DNA of 64,000 nucleotides, taken from the NCBI GenBank assembly GCA_016197205.1, contig JACPWG010000051.1, positions 62,001 to 126,000 of the forward strand, written 5' to 3'. Positions 58,958-64,000 of the stretch are shown here, one piece after another (position 1 is the first letter of the stretch; each line of letters starts with the position of its first letter). The position numbers and the translations under genes are program-made. The notes under the pieces are model-generated. The model made no database searches and was not told the origin of the DNA. It saw only the letters and a program-made list of their open reading frames with translations. Origin of the DNA: Planctomycetota bacterium (GTDB lineage: Bacteria > Planctomycetota > MHYJ01 > WSZJ01 > JACPWG01).

Positions 58958-59463
58958 ACGACATCTACAAGCTCTCCCGAATTCTCCGGGAACACCTGCC
59001 CGGCTGTCAGGTCAAGATTGACAAGCCTGACAACCCCAAGGGGTCCTGGTTCCTGGATGCCGGCTTCCATGGCAATTCGGCCGCTGCGGAGTGGCGACCG
59101 GGTCGGGGGTTCGGCATTCAAGTCGACGACCAGGCGGTTTATGGAGAGGGGCCCCACGAAGTTCTCGCGGATCACAAGTCCGCCGCTCTCAGGCTCATCA
59201 CCCTCTTGCTGCTGGACCAAAACACGTCTGCGCCTCTGAAAGTCAGCATCAAGAGCCTCCGGCGGTCGTGCAAAGTGTCCCAGAAGGAGCTTGCAAGAAA
59301 ATTGGGCAAGGGACAGGGCTCCGTGTCCAAGGCTGAAAATCGTGGCCAGGAAATTCAGGTCGGCACGCTGAACAGGCTTGTCGCCGCACTGGGCGGTCGA
59401 ATGTCGATTCGGGTGAGATTGCCCAACGGCACTGAGCAGGAGCTCTTGCTGAAAAAGAGGTGA
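58954..59463 (+). CDS. XRE-family HTH regulator (antitoxin-like)
   Basis: 169 residues from GTG 58954. The N-terminal 85 residues form an unrecognised alpha/beta domain (KLSRILREHLPGCQVKIDKP...). The C-terminal part is an XRE/HigA-type HTH: SLRRSCKVSQKELARKLGKG and QGSVSKAENRGQEIQVGTLN, then RLVAALGGRMSIRVRLPNG. Position after an unknown small protein and the promoter palindrome suggest an autorepressor and antitoxin. The extended N-terminal domain is unusual for minimal HigA-type antitoxins. Confidence 0.85.
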   Translation: MNDIYKLSRILREHLPGCQVKIDKPDNPKGSWFLDAGFHGNSAAAEWRPGRGFGIQVDDQAVYGEGPHEVLADHKSAALRLITLLLLDQNTSAPLKVSIKSLRRSCKVSQKELARKLGKGQGSVSKAENRGQEIQVGTLNRLVAALGGRMSIRVRLPNGTEQELLLKKR

Positions 59464-59466
59464 GTC

Positions 59467-59727
59467 GTGGAGTTGAGTTTGCTCGTGCTCAAGACGGACA
59501 AGCTGGAGGAAACGAAGAGGTTTTACGAACACCTTGGAGTGATGTTTGTTCAGGAGAAGCACGGCGATGGGCCGCTCCACTATTCTGCGGCGCTTGGAGA
59601 CTTGGTTCTGGAAATTTGTCCGGGCGAAGCGGGTGGGACCAGGCTGGGCTTCGAGGCGGTGGGTTGCACCACAGGCGGCGGGAAGGACCCGGACGGCCAA
59701 ACCTTAAGGTGTACGACAGAAAACTAG
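59467..59727 (+). pseudogene. VOC/glyoxalase-fold protein with internal deletion
   Basis: GTG 59467, AGAGGTGAG upstream, 3 bp after the XRE stop. ELSLLVLKTDKLEETKRFYE, then HLGVMFVQEKHGDGPLHYSA and DLVLEICPGE, is the first half of a VOC (glyoxalase/bleomycin-resistance) fold. GFEAVGCTTGGGKDPDGQTL then jumps to the terminal DPDG strand, so about 30-35 residues are missing. The last strand (LKVYDRK) lies in another frame after a shift near 59702. Probably inactive. It still belongs to the XRE operon by spacing and may be its former third gene. Confidence 0.65.
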
Positions 59728-59770
59728 CAACTAGCGACACGGTCCCGATTTCGCGGTCAAGAGGGCGGCG

Positions 59771-62700
59771 CTACCGCTTCTTCTGAGCCTCTCGGATCTC
59801 GTCGACAAGGTTCTCGACGCTCGAGCCGAGGCCTCGGAGGTCGCGCGCGCGTTCGGCGTCGGCGAGGGCGCCGTCAAGATCCTTGGCGATGAGGCGTGCG
59901 CGGGCGCGGTAGAAGTACCAGACGAGGGGCGTGTCGGGCGCGGCCAGGGCTCGGGTGATCTCTGCGTCGGCGTGAGCCCCGTCCCCGGCAAGAAACCACG
60001 CCATCCCGAGGGAGCGAGCGGAGAGGGAGGCCGCGTCGGGGGCCTCGGCCACCGCGCGCGCGGCGGCGGCGAGGTGCTCCCTGTCCTCGGCGGTCACGAA
60101 TCGCCAGTCCCGCTTAAGCCAACCGTCCACTTCGTTCGGTTGAACGCCCAGGGCGCGACGAAGGTCGGCTGCCGCCCGCGTCGCATCGCCGAGCCGGCCC
60201 TGAACGATGGCCCGCAAGAGCCCTGCCTCCGGCCCCGGCTCCCCGGCTCGGTCGCGCCACGCGTCCAGGTGCGCCATTGCCTCCATGTTTCGCCCGATTG
60301 CCAACTCGGCGATGGCGGAGAGGCGCAGGAGCGGGAGGTAGTAGGGATCGCGCGGCTCGGCGACCGCCATCAGCAGTGTCGTCGCCCTGAAGGCGGCCTG
60401 CACCGACCAGTGCTTCAGCGCGTTGGCGACGCGCGCGACGTCTTCCGGGCGAATGGGGCTACCGCGCGCGGGACTTGTGCGCGGCCCGGTCGAGGGTGCC
60501 AGGAGGGCGGTGCCGATGCGAAATCCGCAAATCACACCTCGGATGTTCGCGATGACATCAGGCTTGTGGTCGCCATCCAAGTCGGCGATGTACAGGTTTG
60601 TAGGATCGGCCTTGCCGGTCCCGTAGAACCACAGGACAGCGCCGTCGCGACCGGAGAGGGCGTAGAGCCCGGCTGAGCCCGCGATCACAATGTCGGGCAA
60701 GACGTCTCCGTCGAGGTCCGCCACCGGCAGCGCCTCGCCGCAGGACCCATTCGCACGGTAGGTCCAGAGGATCTTGCCGTTGACCCCCGAGATGGCGTAC
60801 ACCAAAAACCCCGCCGGAACGACAACATCGAGGTGGCCGTCGCCATCCAGGTCGGCGACCGCTGGGGCGAATTTGGCGAGGACATGGTCGAAAGTCCATA
60901 GCGCGGTCCCGGTCCGTCCGGAGATGGCATGCAGCCGACTCTTATTGTCCCCAACGATCACATCCGAAGAGCCGTCCCCGTCCAGGTCGGCAACCGCCAA
61001 AGGAAGTACCCAGGCGCCCATCTCGTAGGTCCAGAGCGGGGCGCCATTTCGACCAGAGAGGGCGTACACCTTCTGATCTGCGGAGCCGCTCACGACGTCG
61101 AGGAGGCCATCCCCGTCGACGTCGCCGACCGCGGGGGCTGCGAGGTAGTATGCGCGATTGATGGCCTTGGAGGCCCAGAGTTCGACACCGGATCGGCCAG
61201 AGAGGGCACGCACCATTCCGTCCCGGGATCCGACAATCATGTCCGGTCGGCCGTCCCCATCCAGGTCGGCCATTGCGGGCTGGCCGGGCAACTGATTCGT
61301 CTTGCGACTCCAAAGCTGTCCGCCGTCGCGCCCAGAAAGGGCGAAGATCCCCGATCCGTTGTGGCTTACGACGTCAGGCAGGCCATCACCGTCCACGTCG
61401 CCCACCAAAGGCTCGCAATAGCTCGGAACATCCTTCGTCCAGAGAGGTGCGCCATCACGGCCTGAGAGAGCATTGATAGCAGACGTTCCGAACTGCGCGA
61501 CGATGTCTGCCCGGCCGTCGCCGTCCAAGTCGGTAACGGCACTCGATAAACCGTGTGCAGAGGATGCCCATAGAAGTGCGTCGTCATGGCCTTTGAGGAC
61601 GCAGGCAGTCCCGGATGTCGATACGACCACGATGTCGAGGTCACCATCGCCGTCGAGGTCGGCAATCACAGGGGAACACTGCACCCCACCGTCCCCTCGG
61701 TCGGTCCAGAGGGTGGCCCCGTCCTTGCCGGAGAAGGCGCTGACCCCTCCCCCTCCTCCGGCCACGACATCGACCTGCCCGTCGCCATCCACATCGCCCA
61801 GAGCAGGTGGGGGACCTGAGCCGCACTCCAGGTTTTGCCAGAGGAGAGTTCCGTCGCGGCCGGAGAGGACAGAAACTCCCTCAGCCTGTACGATCACATC
61901 GACATGGCCGTCCCCGTCGACGTCGCATGCGGAAGCCTCATAGACGCCACTGTCCTTGGCATTCCAGGTCCAGAGCTTCTTTCCGCCCACGCCGAGGGCA
62001 TGGACCGTCTGGCCCCGCAAGACAATGCAGTCCGGCAGACCGTCCGCATCCAGGTCGCCCCCGGCGACCAAACTATTGTTGCCGCGATCATTCCACTCGT
62101 CGTCCCAATCGTGCCTCCATTCGAGATGAGACCAGGGCTTACCGGACGCACCCAGGTCCTCGCCGCAAATAGCCTCGACCCTGTTCATCGAACCCACGAG
62201 GACGTCCCAGCAAGGGGAGTGGACGGCGACGGCGGTCATGAAGCGGATCTCGTCTCCGGTATCGTAGCTCCAAAGGACTGCGCCGTTTCGGCCTGCAAGT
62301 GCGTGGACCTTGTGGTCGGAAGACGCAACGATGACCTCCAATCTTCCGTCCCCATCGAGGTCCACGACGATCGTGGAGGAGTCCGGCTGTAGAGCTATGT
62401 CGGCAGTCCACAGGACAGCGCCGTCCCGGCCAGAGAGGGCGAACACCGTACGGTTGGCCAGGATGACGACATCAAGCTGACCATCGCCGTCGAGGTCGCC
62501 GACGGCAGGCGCCCAAAACACATTGAAGGCGCGCTCGAAGGTCCAGAGCACGGCGCCGTCGACCCCAGAGAGGGCGTAGACCCCGTTGGAGTTGCAGAGG
62601 GTCACGTCGAGGTGTCCGTCGCCGTCAAGGTCGCCAATGACAGGGGAGGATGCAGCGAGGCCGCCGATCCTATGGGTCCACAAGAATTGATCCGGAAGCC

Positions 62701-64000
62701 CGGCATTCAGGGCGATCGTCCGTCCCGCGGGGCGCAGGTCCACTCGTGTCTCCCGCGGGAAATAGCCCTTCTTCTGCCAGATCACACGGTAGGCGCCCGT
62801 GTCGACGCCGTAGCCCTGGATCGGCGTGGGTAGTTGGAGCAGCGGGGGGTCCTTCGGCAGGTCGCACTCGCGAACCGGCCTGGGCCGGCCGTCGGCGGGG
62901 GTGCCGGGCGGGAGCGGATATAAGCTCGCCGTCACGCCTTCCGGGACCGCCGTGAGTGTCACATTGACCTTGTCGTGCTCAAGCCGGATCGGCAGCAGCC
63001 TGGTCTCGGCGTCCGATCGGATGTCGAAGGCAGTCGTGATCGGCTGGTGTTCCGGCGCGACGACCTCCGCGAGGTAGGTGCCGACCGGGAGGGAGGTGTG
63101 CTCTTGCGGACCGCGCAGGCGGCGCACCTCCGCCCCGCCCTGTTTGAGGACCATCTCGGCAGTGGCCGGCGCGACTTCGACCGACAGGAATCCGTCGGCG
63201 GCCGGGAGCGCCGCGCGGACCCGCGCCCGTCGCATCGCGCCGGCCGTGACCTCCTGCCGCACGGGCAGCCGCCCCTCCAACTCCAGACCCACCGAGACCT
63301 GGCGCGGAGGCCAGACCCACATCCGCCCGGTCGGCGTAGTCCGCCGCGTGGACGCGCCATCCACGAGGACCCGCGCCCCGGGCGGATCCGACTCGACGCT
63401 CAGGACCGCCGGTCCGAGGACTTGCGCCGCCGCCGCCAGGATTGCCACCATGAGGCCTGCCCCGACGACCGCAAGTGGCCGGTTCCGCCCCACCCAACGC
63501 CGCAGCCGATACGTCCGGCTCGGTGGCTGCGCCCGCACCGCCTCGCCCGCAAGGAATCGGCCCAGGTCGTCCGCCAACTCCTGCGCGGTAGCGTAGCGGC
63601 GGGCCGGGTCGCGCTCAATCGCCTTCTGGATGATCGTCGCCACGTCCGGGGCCAGCGACGGTAGCGCCCGTCGCGGCGGGTCGGGCTCGCGGGCGAGCTT
63701 TCGGACGATCATCTCGATCGCTCCGCCCGCCATGTAGGGCGTTCGCCCGGTCGCCGCCTCGTACAGGATCGACCCGAGGGCGTACACGTCGGTCCGCGCG
63801 TCCACGCGGTCCTGCCGTCCCGCGGCCTGCTCCGGGGCCATGTGCGTCGGCGTCCCCAGGATCGCCTCCGTCCGAGTCAGCCGCGGCGAGCCCTCCTCCT
63901 CCCGAATCGCGCGCGCGAGGCCAAAGTCCGATACTCTCACGCGCGGCGGGTCGCCGTCCAGGAGGAGATTCTCGGGCTTGAGATCCCGGTGCACGATTCC
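59771..64000 (-). CDS. Ser/Thr kinase with PEGA, FG-GAP propeller and TPR regions (5' end beyond window)
   Basis: 1409 codons are visible; the gene starts outside the window. It enters at GIVHRDLKPENLL, with DFGLA, GTPTHMAPEQ, DVYALGSILYEAATGRTPYM and a complete C-lobe. One membrane helix (VVGAGLMVAILAAAAQVLGPA) is followed by PEGA-like sheets (LSVESDPPGARVLVDG). About 15 FG-GAP-type units with a DLDGDG or DVDGDG calcium loop alternate with GVYALSGxDGAVLW strands (about residues 450-1120). They combine the FG-GAP loop with the PQQ-like 'ALSGRDGAxLW' motif. A helical TPR-type tail ends at AQKKR. It probably senses something outside with the propeller. The stop at 59771 converges on the VOC remnant. 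Confidence 0.92.
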   Translation of the reverse strand, partial: GIVHRDLKPENLLLDGDPPRVRVSDFGLARAIREEEGSPRLTRTEAILGTPTHMAPEQAAGRQDRVDARTDVYALGSILYEAATGRTPYMAGGAIEMIVRKLAREPDPPRRALPSLAPDVATIIQKAIERDPARRYATAQELADDLGRFLAGEAVRAQPPSRTYRLRRWVGRNRPLAVVGAGLMVAILAAAAQVLGPAVLSVESDPPGARVLVDGASTRRTTPTGRMWVWPPRQVSVGLELEGRLPVRQEVTAGAMRRARVRAALPAADGFLSVEVAPATAEMVLKQGGAEVRRLRGPQEHTSLPVGTYLAEVVAPEHQPITTAFDIRSDAETRLLPIRLEHDKVNVTLTAVPEGVTASLYPLPPGTPADGRPRPVRECDLPKDPPLLQLPTPIQGYGVDTGAYRVIWQKKGYFPRETRVDLRPAGRTIALNAGLPDQFLWTHRIGGLAASSPVIGDLDGDGHLDVTLCNSNGVYALSGVDGAVLWTFERAFNVFWAPAVGDLDGDGQLDVVILANRTVFALSGRDGAVLWTADIALQPDSSTIVVDLDGDGRLEVIVASSDHKVHALAGRNGAVLWSYDTGDEIRFMTAVAVHSPCWDVLVGSMNRVEAICGEDLGASGKPWSHLEWRHDWDDEWNDRGNNSLVAGGDLDADGLPDCIVLRGQTVHALGVGGKKLWTWNAKDSGVYEASACDVDGDGHVDVIVQAEGVSVLSGRDGTLLWQNLECGSGPPPALGDVDGDGQVDVVAGGGGGVSAFSGKDGATLWTDRGDGGVQCSPVIADLDGDGDLDIVVVSTSGTACVLKGHDDALLWASSAHGLSSAVTDLDGDGRADIVAQFGTSAINALSGRDGAPLWTKDVPSYCEPLVGDVDGDGLPDVVSHNGSGIFALSGRDGGQLWSRKTNQLPGQPAMADLDGDGRPDMIVGSRDGMVRALSGRSGVELWASKAINRAYYLAAPAVGDVDGDGLLDVVSGSADQKVYALSGRNGAPLWTYEMGAWVLPLAVADLDGDGSSDVIVGDNKSRLHAISGRTGTALWTFDHVLAKFAPAVADLDGDGHLDVVVPAGFLVYAISGVNGKILWTYRANGSCGEALPVADLDGDVLPDIVIAGSAGLYALSGRDGAVLWFYGTGKADPTNLYIADLDGDHKPDVIANIRGVICGFRIGTALLAPSTGPRTSPARGSPIRPEDVARVANALKHWSVQAAFRATTLLMAVAEPRDPYYLPLLRLSAIAELAIGRNMEAMAHLDAWRDRAGEPGPEAGLLRAIVQGRLGDATRAAADLRRALGVQPNEVDGWLKRDWRFVTAEDREHLAAAARAVAEAPDAASLSARSLGMAWFLAGDGAHADAEITRALAAPDTPLVWYFYRARARLIAKDLDGALADAERARDLRGLGSSVENLVDEIREAQKKR

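Noticed and set aside
60942..61313. Small frames within the FG-GAP region on both strands
   Set aside because: Produced by the repetitive GC-rich propeller codons; no independent evidence.

Overview
This is a very GC-rich bacterial chromosome segment with long intergenic gaps, many short dispersed repeats and many large multidomain signalling or membrane proteins. The gene content points to Planctomycetota, or a close relative known from metagenome bins. The supporting content is: Ser/Thr kinases fused to TPR or FG-GAP repeats; spermidine-synthase-like membrane proteins with HEAT or TPR tails; a MoxR/DUF58/BatA-type VWA cluster; a HEAT plus prenyltransferase-like exported protein; an ECF sigma factor with a small membrane partner; Uma2; and HEPN/MNT pairs. 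The taxonomic call is inference from gene content. I saw no rRNA, tRNA or CRISPR array.

Layout. 1-4.2 kb: a palindromic repeat element ending at the ribosome-binding site of a Ser/Thr kinase-TPR protein. 4.2-7.6 kb: four proteins of unknown function. 7.6-11.6 kb: two copies of a hairpin element bracketing a secreted C39-like cysteine peptidase with a secreted partner, and a DUF6036-like nucleotidyltransferase with a small partner. 12-16.7 kb: an operon of two (alpha/alpha)6 glycosidases (a glycogen debranching type and a GH63-like one). 17.1-22.1 kb: a ferredoxin-guanylate/adenylate cyclase fusion behind a REC-HisKA-REC hybrid kinase, plus a polytopic membrane protein. 22.3-27.2 kb: zinc-ribbon/PH membrane protein, a pseudopilin-tail-like protein, ECF sigma with a membrane anti-sigma candidate, and an exported GxSxG hydrolase. 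27.5-29.3 kb: a double SagB-type oxidoreductase. 29.9-37.1 kb: two convergent spermidine-synthase-like fusions. 37.3-43.2 kb: TPR/gluzincin peptidase, GNAT, Uma2, and a HEPN/MNT pair whose HEPN gene is frameshifted. 43.4-53.1 kb: VWA (BatA-like), DUF58, MoxR, a second VWA protein and a HEAT/cyclase-fold protein, all on the minus strand. 53.5-58.6 kb: a graveyard holding a broken kinase, a second HEPN/MNT pair, transposase remnants of two families and a piece of pyruvate dehydrogenase E1. 58.6-59.7 kb: a small regulatory operon with an XRE protein and a consensus, probably leaderless promoter. 59.8 kb to the end: the 3' part of a kinase-PEGA-FG-GAP-TPR gene that runs off the window.

What stands out is the repeat ecology. 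A 129-bp MITE with a 9-bp target duplication sits inside an older dispersed repeat. A 136-bp element shares its terminal repeat with a tandemly duplicated 32-bp unit at a start codon. Two identical 41-bp palindrome arms flank moxR-DUF58 in inverted orientation. The most system-like loci are the ferredoxin-cyclase/hybrid-kinase pair, the leaderless XRE operon, the kinase with an extracytoplasmic FG-GAP propeller, and the two HEPN/MNT modules.
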